DNA of 57,300 bases from Heyndrickxia acidiproducens DSM 23148 (GCF_000374345.1 NZ_KB893992.1:1-57300); one strand, 5' to 3'. Shown: positions 25,104 to 33,287, numbered from the stretch's first letter. The notes: generated from the letters alone by a model not told the origin. A program made the numbers and translations.

Positions 25104-25217
25104 ATGGATATCCGGATACTGAATAAAGAAGATGCCCAAATGTACCAGGCGTTACGTTTGCAAGCATTAAAAATCAACCCGGAAGCTGACGAGGATTTGA
25201 TGGTTTTGTTTTTGTAA
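25104..25217 (+). pseudogene. GNAT acetyltransferase remnant with internal deletion
   Basis: A 37-codon frame starts MDIRILNKEDAQMYQALRLQ and continues ALKINPEA, the common N-terminus of a family of ~170-aa Bacillus GNAT enzymes. It then jumps to DEDLMVLFL, which looks like the usual C-terminal end of the same family. The whole acetyl-CoA-binding middle is missing, so an in-frame internal deletion of roughly 130 codons is inferred. GTGGGGGAAA precedes the ATG. It cannot be a working acetyltransferase. Confidence 0.6.
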
Positions 25218-25302
25218 ACAATGGGTTTTATTAGATTCACTTTCTCCAATAACCGGGATCATTTTATCTTATAGAAGCTTTCTAAAGGACACTTGCCATA
25301 GA

Positions 25303-25521
25303 TTACCGCCGTTTCTTTTTGTTATCCGGTACCAGAGCTTTTTTCTTCAAAACAGTTTCGAATTTGATATCTACATGAAAAAGGTTTTGATCCAGCTTCT
25401 TCACATTGACAATTTTTCCTTTCCGGCCCTTAATTTTAATGTCGTTGTCCACAGCAGGGAGTTGATCAACTAACTGGCTCAGCACGAGCAGATTATTTTC
25501 AAAAAACCTCACAGTAAGCAT
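25303..25521 (-). CDS. Small conserved protein of unknown function
   Basis: A 72-aa basic protein with a good SD (AAGGAG, 8 nt before the ATG). It alternates strands and ends in a lysine/arginine-rich tail (DNKKKRR). The middle IKIKGRKGKIVNVKKLDQNLFHVDIKFE looks like a small beta-barrel of the kind that binds RNA or protein. I do not recognise the family. It is an isolated gene on -, between the GNAT remnant and the kinase-like gene. Confidence 0.65.
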   Translation of the reverse strand: MLTVRFFENNLLVLSQLVDQLPAVDNDIKIKGRKGKIVNVKKLDQNLFHVDIKFETVLKKKALVPDNKKKRR

Positions 25522-25711
25522 TCTTCATCACTCCTTATCGGTAGAGATATACAAGCAGCAAAAACGTTTTTTCTTTATAAATATTTCAATTCTTTATTTC
25601 TAGACCAGGTTTTTTAAAATGGAATAGTACATTCATATTGTTAAATACCGCCCCATTTGTTAGAATTTTAAAATAGCCAATTGATTAGGGCGTGATAAAG
25701 GTGGGGGCGGG

Positions 25712-26233
25712 ATGAACAGAATTATGGTTGTCGGCGTTTCAGCAGGTGTCGGCAAGTCAACATTTGCACGAGAGCTGGGGAAAACTTTAAGTATACCTGT
25801 ATACCATTTAGATGCGCTATATTGGAAACCAGGTTGGAAAGAAGCTTCAATTGAGGAATTTTCGAAAGCACAGCAGGAAATTTTCAACCGGCGGCAATGG
25901 ATTATGGAAGGCAACTACAGCAAAACTTTCGATATTCGTACCGAACATGCCGATACAATCATTTATTTAGAACTGCCGCTTCGTGTTTGTTTGTATCGTG
26001 TTGTCAAAAGATGGCTCATGAACATCGGAAAAACGCGACCCGATTTGGGGGAAGGATGCAAAGAAAAATTGGATTGGGATTTCATTAAATTTATCTGTAC
26101 GACTTACTATTCACGAAAAAGAAAAATGCATGAACGGTTCCAGGCTTTTCGAGCGACAGATTCCAACATAGAAATAATTAATTTAAAGAATAAGCAGGAG
26201 ATTCAGTTATATTTAGAAAATATAAAAAGATAA
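25712..26233 (+). CDS. P-loop NTPase, topology modulation protein (FlaR/YqaC-like)
   Basis: A 173-aa adenylate-kinase-like P-loop protein. Walker A is GVSAGVGKST (residues 8-17); HLDALYW and WIMEGNYSKTFDIR are marks of the group called DNA topology modulation protein FlaR. Real substrate is unknown; a small-molecule or nucleotide kinase role is more likely than a direct DNA role. SD AAAGGTGGGGG. The gene and its neighbour 26249 have more A+T and a different codon use from the surrounding genes. Confidence 0.85.
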   Translation: MNRIMVVGVSAGVGKSTFARELGKTLSIPVYHLDALYWKPGWKEASIEEFSKAQQEIFNRRQWIMEGNYSKTFDIRTEHADTIIYLELPLRVCLYRVVKRWLMNIGKTRPDLGEGCKEKLDWDFIKFICTTYYSRKRKMHERFQAFRATDSNIEIINLKNKQEIQLYLENIKR

Positions 26234-26248
26234 AAGAAGGCTTAAAAA

Positions 26249-26812
26249 TTGATACATATTGGATTAGATTTTGACGATACGCTAGTTGATATGAGACAAT
26301 CGATTGTGAAAATTCTAAATAGAAAACATAAACGAAACCTTGTTTATGAGGACATTGAGGAATATGCGGTTTCGAATTTATATGGTTATTCATTTGAAGA
26401 ATATGTTGATTTCTTTACCCGGAATCAAACAGAGTTACATCAAGAAAAACCTTACCCGTTTTTATTGACGGTTCTTCGTGAATTAAGTAAAAAAGCGAAA
26501 TTAACGATTATTACGGGAAGACCAAAAGCATGGATGGAATCGGCAGAAAACTGGGCTTTGGCAAACAAACTGCCAATAGAAAATATAGTTTGTGCTTCAC
26601 AACATCCAAATGGGAAATTAGAATGTGCCTTAAAGCATAATATCTCTTTATTTATTGAAGATAATCCTTCTCATGCTTTAGCCATTGCGAATAATGGAAT
26701 TGATGTTTTATTACTTGATAAACCTTATAATCGTAATTGCTTTCATGAGCGTATTACAAGAGTTGAAAATTGGAAAGAAATTGGTACGATCTTATTAAGC
26801 CATATAAAATGA
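26249..26812 (+). CDS. HAD-family 5'(3')-nucleotidase-like protein
   Basis: A 187-aa HAD hydrolase. Motif I LDFDDTLVD holds Asp7 and Asp9, motif II is ITGRPK, and motif III/IV is LFIEDNPSHALAIANNGIDVLLLDKPYN. The layout matches the YqfW/NT5C group of small nucleotidases. TTG 26249 lies 8 nt after AGAAGG. It is 15 bp from the P-loop gene and probably in its operon. The sequence is AT-rich and lies directly beside dif, which suggests recent gain by transfer (inference). Confidence 0.82.
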   Translation: MIHIGLDFDDTLVDMRQSIVKILNRKHKRNLVYEDIEEYAVSNLYGYSFEEYVDFFTRNQTELHQEKPYPFLLTVLRELSKKAKLTIITGRPKAWMESAENWALANKLPIENIVCASQHPNGKLECALKHNISLFIEDNPSHALAIANNGIDVLLLDKPYNRNCFHERITRVENWKEIGTILLSHIK

Positions 26813-26900
26813 ACTCAAGTTTTCGACAATTCCTGGTCTAAATTGTTAAAAAATCAGGGAAGGGGAGGCAAAAATCTTCCTGGCCATAAAATTTCATTCT

Positions 26901-26928
26901 AGTTTACATAATATAAATTATAGGAAGT
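26901..26928 (-). other. dif: dif site (XerCD/CodV-RipX chromosome dimer resolution site)
   Basis: On the - strand the 28 bases read ACTTCCTATAA / TTTATA / TTATGTAAACT: two 11-bp recombinase arms around a 6-bp centre. Compared with B. subtilis dif as I recall it (ACTTCCTAGAA / TATATA / TTATGTAAACT), only two bases differ, one in the left arm and one in the centre. It stands in a 557-bp gene-free stretch. Its position between oppositely oriented Ter groups supports the identification. Confidence 0.93.
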
Positions 26929-27330
26929 TGAGGACAAAATTGAAATATTGTCTCATATTAAAAGAATACTTCTAACAGTGAGATAAAATGAAAATTTATC
27001 TCTCTGCTGGCAATTTGGCATTTGTACTGTCACTTCCGTAATTTCAAATTCAGCTGCCGGTGTCTTTTTTCATTTGCCTGGGATTTTTCCAATACAGTTT
27101 AACTCTCGCATAATTTTATGCTTGGGCTGTCTGGATAACATTCTTTTAGCGTGTTTTGTTGCTTCTAATGGCACATCTTATGTGTAATTCTTTCTTAGCG
27201 ATGCTTGTATCCCATTTGTCACGCTGCAGATGTTTTATACCGTGTAAATTGAGCTAAGGCAATTTTTTGAATCATTTTCCATTCCATTGTAGCCCCTTTC
27301 CTTCAGTGCTAAACTAATAAGTAGAAGTTA

Positions 27331-27344
27331 AGTAAGCGCTTACC
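27331..27344. promoter_or_regulatory. cre-like CcpA site upstream of the second SDR gene
   Basis: AGTAAGCGCTTACC contains the perfect 12-bp palindrome GTAAGCGCTTAC and matches an ideal cre (TGTAAGCGCTTACA) at 12 of 14 positions. It lies 62 bp before the SDR start codon, so catabolite control of that gene is likely. Confidence 0.65.
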
Positions 27345-27405
27345 ACTCTTTTGCAATGAGGAAAATAGATTGAATCATATGAAAATGAGCGAGGAGGAAT
27401 TGAAC

Positions 27406-28152
27406 ATGTCAGCCAGAGTTGCAGTGATTACTGGTGGTGCAAGCGGGATTGGCCGGGAAACTTGTTTGAAATTCGCACGTGAAGGCGATCAGGTGGTTGT
27501 AGCTGATATAAATGAAGCAAAAGGCCTGGAAACGATTGATTTGATTAAATCTGAAGGCGGAGATGCGGCATTTGTCAAAACAGATGTCTCAAAATTTGAA
27601 GAAATAGATGCACTTGTTAATCAAACGGTCGATATTTATGGATCCATTGATGTGATGTTTAATAATGCCGCCATTGGCACACTTGGCCATGTGTTAAGTT
27701 TAAATATAGAAGATTATTTGCGGGTCATCGGTGTAAACCAGCATGGCGTTGCTTATGGCATTATCGCAGCTGGCAGGAAGATGCGCGATCTTAATGTGGA
27801 AGGCGTCATTATCAATACTTCCTCCGTTTTTGCTTACTTGGCAAATTTTGGCACCTTTCCTTACCTGGCATCGAAAGGCGCTGTTCGTATGATGACGCAA
27901 ACTGCCGCTTTGGAACTGGCGCAAAACGGGATCCGCGTGGTTGGCATTGCCCCGGGCGGTGTTGATACGCCAATTATCCAGGGCTATAAAGATGCCGGAA
28001 TGACGCAAAAATTAACGGAGCAGCAAATGAGAAAAGAACTGATCCGTCCTGAAAAAATTGCCGATGCTGTTTATTTGCTTTCCCTTAAAGAAGCAGATGT
28101 CATTAACGGCAGTATTGTAATGCTCGACGATGGATACGCTTCTTTCAAATAA
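27406..28152 (+). CDS. SDR family oxidoreductase
   Basis: A 248-aa classical short-chain dehydrogenase with TGGASGIG at the N-terminus, VVADI (Asp after strand 2, NAD preference), NNAAIG, and the Ser/Tyr/Lys triad in INTSSVFAY ... PYLASKGAV. The C-terminal segment ends VINGSIVMLDDGYASFK. Substrate unknown; glucose/cyclohexanol-type dehydrogenases are near. ATG 27406 has GAGGAGGA 7 nt upstream, better than the upstream frame start at 27370. A cre-like site precedes it and a strong terminator follows. Confidence 0.87.
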   Translation: MSARVAVITGGASGIGRETCLKFAREGDQVVVADINEAKGLETIDLIKSEGGDAAFVKTDVSKFEEIDALVNQTVDIYGSIDVMFNNAAIGTLGHVLSLNIEDYLRVIGVNQHGVAYGIIAAGRKMRDLNVEGVIINTSSVFAYLANFGTFPYLASKGAVRMMTQTAALELAQNGIRVVGIAPGGVDTPIIQGYKDAGMTQKLTEQQMRKELIRPEKIADAVYLLSLKEADVINGSIVMLDDGYASFK

Positions 28153-28169
28153 AATGCTTTGTCAAATCT

Positions 28170-28210
28170 GCCCTCCGGAAAGTGCTGTCTTTCCGGAGGG
28201 CGAATTATTT
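28170..28210 (+). terminator. Strong terminator between SDR and cwlJ
   Basis: A perfect 13-bp stem (28170-28182 and 28189-28201, loop TGCTGT) is followed by GAATTATTTTT. It probably also serves cwlJ from the other side. Confidence 0.88.
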
Positions 28211-28225
28211 TTAATTTCATCTTTC

Positions 28226-28654
28226 CTAAAATGTCGTATAAACATTTTGACACGTTTCAGCAGTTGGCTCATAAAAACAATGCAGTTTATAGCGGGAAAC
28301 GAACGGCTGGTTATACCAAGTGGGCGGGCAATCCCCCACCGGCCGGAAATACCATAAGCTGTATTTGGCGGGCCAGTACCTTTCCCCATTGATTACCCGC
28401 CTGGCGAGCCGCCGTTCGCTTTCCCTTGCCCTTTGGTAAAAGTATCCGTGAATCACCGCTTCGAATGCATGCGGCTGGTAGATCATCTGCGGGATGGTGC
28501 GGAGCCCGACAAAATCCGAACAGTTTGCCCTTAACCGGTTAATCCCGACATTTCCTACCAGCAGCATGCCCATTTGGCCCTCACCCTCCCCTTCTGCGCG
28601 AAGCAGCCTGGCCAGTAAATCGATGTCTGAACTTGTTGCTTTTACAACTGCCAT
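28226..28654 (-). CDS. cwlJ: Spore cortex-lytic cell wall hydrolase CwlJ
   Basis: 142 aa, exactly the length of B. subtilis CwlJ and very similar throughout: LLRAEGEGEG (catalytic Glu near residue 21), MLLVGNVGINRLRANCSDF, RTIPQMIYQPHAFEAV, YWPAKYSLWYFRP and WYNQPFVSRYK. The enzyme degrades spore cortex peptidoglycan during germination and is held in the spore coat. ATG 28654 has GGGGAGG upstream. Its usual partner gerQ is not in the window. It marks the organism as a spore former. Confidence 0.95.
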   Translation of the reverse strand: MAVVKATSSDIDLLARLLRAEGEGEGQMGMLLVGNVGINRLRANCSDFVGLRTIPQMIYQPHAFEAVIHGYFYQRARESERRLARRVINGERYWPAKYSLWYFRPVGDCPPTWYNQPFVSRYKLHCFYEPTAETCQNVYTTF

Positions 28655-28842
28655 CCTTTTCCTCCCCAACTGTCTTCATTTTAAATCTTTTTCAGAAATA
28701 TGAACGAAGCCGGTTTTGCCTGTAAACCCCGGCGATTCCATTTCTATCTTATGCCCCCGGATCATAAAATATGAATCTAAACGTGAAAAAAAGCATGTAT
28801 CACCCATTTTAAAAAAATATAGCTGCTTTTCTGACAAACTCA

Positions 28843-28871
28843 TTGAATATATGCAATCAGATTACTATAAT
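28843..28871 (+). promoter_or_regulatory. Sigma-A promoter of the adenine deaminase gene
   Basis: TTGAAT (28843-28848), 17-bp spacer and TATAAT (28866-28871). Transcription would start near 28878, giving a leader of about 110 nt. Confidence 0.72.
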
Positions 28872-28884
28872 AAAAAATTAAATA

Positions 28885-28955
28885 CCTGGCCGGACCGGCG
28901 CAAATTTTATGAGATAAGGCGTTTATCCATGCAAAAGCATGAAAATCCGGCCCGG
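28885..28955 (+). promoter_or_regulatory. Candidate structured 5' leader (three-way junction) before adeC
   Basis: An outer stem pairs 28885-28894 with 28946-28955 (seven GC-rich pairs, one mismatch, then two more). Inside it are hairpins GATAA/TTATC (28913-28917, 28923-28927) and CATGC/GCATG (28928-28932, 28937-28941). It does not match the purine riboswitch consensus. It could be a regulatory leader of the adenine deaminase mRNA, but no test of this is possible by eye. Confidence 0.35.
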
Positions 28956-28987
28956 GTTTCAGTTTTTCACATTCAAGGGGGATAACA

Positions 28988-30724
28988 ATGGAAATCAGTA
29001 CACTGAAAAAGAGAATACAAGTTGCAAGTGGAGCAGTACCTGCAGATCTCGTCATAAAAAACGGTAAAATCATCGATGTGTTTAATCAAGAAATCATGAC
29101 AGCGGATCTGGCGATTGCAGATGGTGTTATTGCCGGAATCGGAGAATATGAAGGAAATGAGGTGATCGATGCAGAATCCTGCTTTATCTCACCCGGCCTG
29201 ATTGATGCCCATGTCCATATTGAATCGTCTATGGTAGCCCCGTCAGAATTTGCAAAAATTGTGCTGCCTCATGGTGTCACAACCGTCATTGCTGATCCCC
29301 ATGAAATTGCAAATGTATTGGGAGAAGAAGGCATCGCATTTATGTTGGATGACTCTGAAGGATTGGATCTTGATGTATATTTGATGCTGCCATCATGCGT
29401 CCCTGCTGCACCTTTTGAACATGCAGGTGCTGTGCTTTTGAATGAGCAGCTGCTTCCCTTCTACCGCCATCCCAGAGTGCTTGGCCTGGCAGAAATCATG
29501 GATTACCCCGGCGTGAAAAACACTGACAGCCAAATGATGGATAAACTTGCGTCGGCGGCACCGTTTAAAATTGACGGGCACGGTGCAGGCCTGGATCAAA
29601 CCGGAGTAAATGTTTTTGCAGCAGCGGGAATTCAAACCGATCATGAGTGTATTACACAGGAACAGGCAAAAGAACGGCTTGCCCGCGGAATGTATGTAAT
29701 GATCCGGGAAGGCTCGGCTGCAAAAAATTTAAAAGCGCTCATTCCCGCCGTCCATGAAAAAAACAGCCACCGTTGTTTATTTTGCACAGATGATAAACAT
29801 ATTAATGACCTTATCGCTGAAGGCAGCATCGACCATAATATCCGTTTGGCGATACTGGAAGGCTTAAATCCTTTGACAGCTGTGCAGATGGCAACTTTGA
29901 ACGCAGCACAATGCTTCGGGCTGGTACATAAAGGGGCACTCGCACCCGGCTATGATGCAGATTTTATATTGGTTGAGGATCTGCAGCAATTTACCATTAA
30001 AGATGTATTTAAAGCCGGAAAACGGATCGGAAAAAATGGCTCGCCTGCAGGATTGGAAAATCAGAAGGCACGCGGCCGTCAGCAGGCTTTCTCCTCAACT
30101 GTAAACATTCCGGCAATGTCGGCCGCCGATTTATCCATCCCGGTTTTTGATGGTCAAAAAGCCTGTGTCATTGAAATTATCCCGAATCAGATCGAAACGC
30201 GCAAAAAAGTGATGGAAGTACCGACAGCCGGCGGGCAATTTATGCCTTCTTCGGCACATGACCTTGCAAAAATGGCAGTCATTGAAAGGCATCACGGCAC
30301 GGGCAACATCGGCCTGGCCATTGTGAAAGGGCTTGGCCTGAAAAATGGTGCGCTTGCTGCAACCATTGCCCATGATTCCCATAATTTAATTGTTGCAGGA
30401 GATCATGACGAAGATATGCTTGCTGCGATTGAAACATTAAAAACAATCGGCGGCGGCCTGGCCGTTACGCATGAAGGCAAATTGCTCGCTGCTTTGCCGC
30501 TTCCGATCGCAGGATTAATGACCGGGAAATCAGGTTTTGCTGTCGCAGAAGATCTTTCGAAGATTTACGATGCCCTGCAGAAAATCAGTGTTCACCAAGA
30601 TTTTAATTTGTTTTTAACCTTATCTTTTCTTAGTCTGCCGGTTATTCCGGAACTGAAGCTTACTGATTCAGGTTTATTCGATGCCGCAAGCTTCAGCCAT
30701 ATTCCGGTCGTATTTGGAAATTAA
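28988..30724 (+). CDS. adeC: Adenine deaminase
   Basis: A 578-aa amidohydrolase that converts adenine to hypoxanthine and ammonia (purine salvage). The composite-domain beta sandwich at the N-terminus (ADLVIKNGKIIDVFNQEIMTADLAI) is followed by GLIDAHVHIESSM with metal-binding histidines, VLPHGVTTVIADPHEIANV, KIDGHGAGL and CTDDKHINDL. The C-terminal ~180 residues are the extra domain found in AdeC. Length matches B. subtilis AdeC (577). It follows a promoter and a structured leader and is last gene on + before the strand switch. Confidence 0.95.
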   Translation: MEISTLKKRIQVASGAVPADLVIKNGKIIDVFNQEIMTADLAIADGVIAGIGEYEGNEVIDAESCFISPGLIDAHVHIESSMVAPSEFAKIVLPHGVTTVIADPHEIANVLGEEGIAFMLDDSEGLDLDVYLMLPSCVPAAPFEHAGAVLLNEQLLPFYRHPRVLGLAEIMDYPGVKNTDSQMMDKLASAAPFKIDGHGAGLDQTGVNVFAAAGIQTDHECITQEQAKERLARGMYVMIREGSAAKNLKALIPAVHEKNSHRCLFCTDDKHINDLIAEGSIDHNIRLAILEGLNPLTAVQMATLNAAQCFGLVHKGALAPGYDADFILVEDLQQFTIKDVFKAGKRIGKNGSPAGLENQKARGRQQAFSSTVNIPAMSAADLSIPVFDGQKACVIEIIPNQIETRKKVMEVPTAGGQFMPSSAHDLAKMAVIERHHGTGNIGLAIVKGLGLKNGALAATIAHDSHNLIVAGDHDEDMLAAIETLKTIGGGLAVTHEGKLLAALPLPIAGLMTGKSGFAVAEDLSKIYDALQKISVHQDFNLFLTLSFLSLPVIPELKLTDSGLFDAASFSHIPVVFGN

Positions 30725-30730
30725 AAGAAA

Positions 30731-30790
30731 ATGCCCGGCCTAAAAGACTAGCAGAAAAAAAACTGCTGTACAATGCCGGGCAAACCATTT
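30731..30790. terminator. Terminator between convergent adeC and exoA
   Basis: TGCCCGGC (30732-30739) pairs with GCCGGGCA (30775-30782), with an inner AGCAG/CTGCT hairpin. The gene direction switches here from + to -. Confidence 0.78.
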
Positions 30791-31546
30791 TTAAAATGTT
30801 GTTTCCAAAAAAATCGGGCAGTGATCGCTCCCCATCACTTCCGAGTAGATACCCGCTCCTTGCAGGGTGTCCCGCAATCTTTCAGAGGCAAGAAAATAAT
30901 CAATCCGCCATCCGATATTCCTTTCCCTTACTTTGTTCATGTAGGACCACCAGGTATAGGCCCCTTCCAAGTCAGGATAGAAATAACGAAATGTATCGAT
31001 GAAGCCGCTGCCCAGCAGATCTGTCATTTTCCCCCGTTCTTCCTGTGTAAAACCTGAGTTTCCGGCATTTGACTTTGAATTGCGCAAATCAATGTCCTGA
31101 TGGGCGACATTTAAATCGCCGCACATGATGACCGGCTTCCGGCTATCAAGTTCGGCCAGATAGCTGCGGATTTCATCTTCCCAGGCGACCCTGAAATCCA
31201 AACGCGCCAAATTTCGCTGCGAGTTTGGGGTATATACGTTTACGAGATAAAAAGAATCATATTCAAGCGTCAAAATACGGCCCTCTGCTTCAGTTTCCTG
31301 ACTGCCCACGCCGTATTTCACAGCCAGCGGTTCTGCTTTTGTAAAAACGGCCGTGCCGGAATACCCCTTTTTTACGGCATAGTTCCAATATTGATGGTAT
31401 CCCGGCAAATCCAAATGAATTTGGCCGTCCTGAAGCTTTGTTTCCTGCACACAGAAAATATCCGCATCAACCTGGTCAAAAAAGTCAAGGAATCCTTTTT
31501 TGACGCAGGCCCGCAAGCCGTTTACATTCCAAGAGACAAATTTCAT
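30791..31546 (-). CDS. exoA: Exodeoxyribonuclease III / AP endonuclease
   Basis: A 251-aa enzyme of the Xth/ExoA family that cuts DNA at abasic sites and has 3' exonuclease activity. Conserved metal and catalytic residues are visible in KFVSWNVNGLRA, FCVQETKLQ (Glu), VYTPN, CGDLNVAHQDIDL, and the C-terminal GSDHCPI. B. subtilis ExoA has 252 aa. It follows mug by 5 bp, so the operon joins uracil/mispair removal with abasic-site processing. Confidence 0.95.
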   Translation of the reverse strand: MKFVSWNVNGLRACVKKGFLDFFDQVDADIFCVQETKLQDGQIHLDLPGYHQYWNYAVKKGYSGTAVFTKAEPLAVKYGVGSQETEAEGRILTLEYDSFYLVNVYTPNSQRNLARLDFRVAWEDEIRSYLAELDSRKPVIMCGDLNVAHQDIDLRNSKSNAGNSGFTQEERGKMTDLLGSGFIDTFRYFYPDLEGAYTWWSYMNKVRERNIGWRIDYFLASERLRDTLQGAGIYSEVMGSDHCPIFLETTF

Positions 31547-31551
31547 ATTGA

Positions 31552-32073
31552 TTACTGCTCCTTCAACCTATTTCTTTTTAATAAGGCAAGCGGCTGATAA
31601 ATTTTTACAACCTCATGCATTTTCATTCTGACAAGCCCGCTTGAAGACGGTGCCACATAATCAACCGTCCCGGGCACAACGGGCGAGGTTTGAATCCCCC
31701 AGCCCGCCTGCCGGTTTTGGCTGAATTGCTGGTAGACGCCTTTACCAACATAACAGACTATTTTTGGCTGATAAACACTGATTTTCTTTTTTAAAAGCAG
31801 CCGCCCTTCCTTATATTCCTGTTTGGTGATTTCGTCTGCAGCTTTTGTTGGGCGTGAGACAATATTGGTCAGCCCGTACCCTAAATGAAGCAGTTCCGCA
31901 TCTTCTTCCGGCTGATATATCCGGGGCGTCAAACCCGAAAGAAAAAGGATTTTCCAAAAGCGGTTATTCGGATTGGCATAATGGTGGCCGGTTTCGGCAG
32001 ACTTCAAACTCGGATTAAATCCGACAAAAAGAATATCCAACTGCTTGGCAATATGATCAGGAACAGCATTCAA
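31552..32073 (-). CDS. mug: G/U mismatch-specific DNA glycosylase (Mug family)
   Basis: A 173-aa uracil-DNA glycosylase of the Mug/TDG family. It shows the active-site segment FVGFNPSLKSAETGHHYANPNNRFWK (Mug has NPG/NPS at this point) and the second loop APSSSGLVRMKM near residue 142. It removes uracil or ethenocytosine from mispairs; the abasic site would be processed by ExoA, encoded next. TTG 32073 is the only sensible start (AAGAGG upstream). It is the middle gene of a likely operon. Confidence 0.88.
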   Translation of the reverse strand: MNAVPDHIAKQLDILFVGFNPSLKSAETGHHYANPNNRFWKILFLSGLTPRIYQPEEDAELLHLGYGLTNIVSRPTKAADEITKQEYKEGRLLLKKKISVYQPKIVCYVGKGVYQQFSQNRQAGWGIQTSPVVPGTVDYVAPSSSGLVRMKMHEVVKIYQPLALLKRNRLKEQ

Positions 32074-32095
32074 ATCTATCAGCCTCTTTTTCCAA

Positions 32096-32965
32096 TTAAA
32101 AATTCCTTTGCTTTAATTCCGCGTATACAGCCGCAACGTCTTCCTGCCCGATGCCATCCGCTTTCGCTTGTCTGTATGTTTCCTCCGCAGCTTCAGCAAG
32201 CGGCAGCTTCATACCAGCCTTTTCAATTTCCGAACGGACAAGGCCCAAATCTTTAGACATTAACTCCAGCATAAATGCTGCAGAGAAAGTTTCTTTTTGG
32301 AAAGAATTTTTCTTCATTTGGAAAATTGGCGTATTGCATGCTGACGCTGAAATCATTTCAATTACATTTTCTTTTTTCAGCCCCAGTTTCTCAGCTAATA
32401 TCAATGATTCCGAAGCGCCTTGGATCGTTAACCCGAGCAATAAATTGATGGATAATTTTGCCGCGCTTCCTTTGCCGTTTTCACCAAAATGGATGGCTGT
32501 TTTTCCAAGTACATCAAAAATCGGCCGGCAGTAATCGACATCCGTCTGTTTGCCCCCAAGCAATACGACAAGGTTCCCTTCTTTAGCAGGCGCAACAGAA
32601 CCGGAAACAGGCGCGTCAATAAAGTGCCCGCCACGGTTTTCCACCCATTGTGCAAACCGGGCGGAGTCATCCGGGCTGACCGTGCTCATATCGATCACGA
32701 TTTTCCCCTCTGATAAACCCGCCAAAATGCCATGATTCGCCTGCAGCACTGCTTCCACAGCGGCAGCATTGGACAGCATCGTAATCACCACATCCGCCTG
32801 CTCTGTGACTTCCCTGGGAGAAGCGCAAACCGTGGCGCCGGCTTCGGCAACTTCTTTTGTCTTTGAGATTGTGCGGTTATATACATAAACGTCAAAGTTC
32901 GCATCCAATAAATTACGGGCCATCGGATTTCCCATATGGCCAAGCCCGATCCATCCAATTTTCAT
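32096..32965 (-). CDS. NAD-binding beta-hydroxyacid dehydrogenase (3-hydroxyisobutyrate dehydrogenase-like)
   Basis: A 289-aa dehydrogenase with the Rossmann motif GLGHMGNPMARNLL (residues 7-20), the substrate motif FIDAPVSGSVAPAKEGNLVVLLGG, and the catalytic lysine in GKGSAAKLSINLLLG. It oxidises a 3-hydroxy acid such as 3-hydroxyisobutyrate, or reduces glyoxylate/tartronate semialdehyde; which one is not decided by sequence. ATG 32965 is 9 nt from GGAGG. It is followed after 22 bp by mug, so all three genes may share a transcript although the functions differ. Confidence 0.88.
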   Translation of the reverse strand: MKIGWIGLGHMGNPMARNLLDANFDVYVYNRTISKTKEVAEAGATVCASPREVTEQADVVITMLSNAAAVEAVLQANHGILAGLSEGKIVIDMSTVSPDDSARFAQWVENRGGHFIDAPVSGSVAPAKEGNLVVLLGGKQTDVDYCRPIFDVLGKTAIHFGENGKGSAAKLSINLLLGLTIQGASESLILAEKLGLKKENVIEMISASACNTPIFQMKKNSFQKETFSAAFMLELMSKDLGLVRSEIEKAGMKLPLAEAAEETYRQAKADGIGQEDVAAVYAELKQRNF

Positions 32966-33188
32966 CAAAAAAAACCTCCAAATCTATACACTTTTTACAA
33001 CGAAGCTGCATGGTTCGACTTCTTTTCTTTTCTTATTCTAATATTTGTGGTAGAAACGGGCAAGAAAATAGCAAAGTTTGTTGAAATTTTTAGGGTTTTT
33101 CATCTTAAAAAAAGCGGTATGATAAAGGTACAATCACCTCTGAAGGAAAAATGACAGTGTCGAATCCTATTATTAAAGGAGGGATCAC

Positions 33189-33287
33189 ATGAAAATAAAA
33201 GTCGGAAGTTGGAATATGTTAACTTTTCAGGACAAAATTTTTATTTTAAAAGCGATCAGCAGGAAAAGAAAAATTATGGCCCATTAA
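33189..33287 (+). CDS. Predicted 32-aa small protein
   Basis: A 32-codon frame (MKIKVGSWNM ... KIMAH) begins 6 nt after a perfect SD, AAAGGAGG. It is basic and amphipathic, with TFQDKIFILKAISRKRKI as its main helix. A perfect terminator begins at its stop codon. Strong translation signals plus a dedicated terminator favour a real gene; no family is known to me. It could be a small membrane-associated peptide, a toxin-like peptide or a stress peptide; none of these is shown. Confidence 0.55.
   Translation: MKIKVGSWNMLTFQDKIFILKAISRKRKIMAH

Larger units (their letters stand above)
26813..27369. other. Gene-free stretch around dif
   Basis: Besides dif it holds a GAGATAAA/TTTATCTC hairpin at 26980-27002 and a cre-like site at 27332-27343. 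No conserved gene is seen on either strand. A 22-codon frame on - (27287-27219, ATG with AAAGGGG upstream) and scattered short frames on - may be remains of a decayed gene, but no family is recognisable. Confidence 0.6.

Noticed and set aside
27302..27321. CAGTGCTAAACTAATAAG near dif as a Ter site
   Set aside because: Only GTGCTAA is shared; both flanks differ from all five sites. Too weak to call.
28716..28985. 89-codon frame upstream of adeC
   Set aside because: It has no SD and spans the adeC promoter and leader; the composition is not protein-like.
28878..28987. Adenine (purine) riboswitch upstream of adeC
   Set aside because: The leader lacks the TCTAC junction and CCGTAA loop; only the three-way shape is similar, so it is listed as an unknown structured leader.
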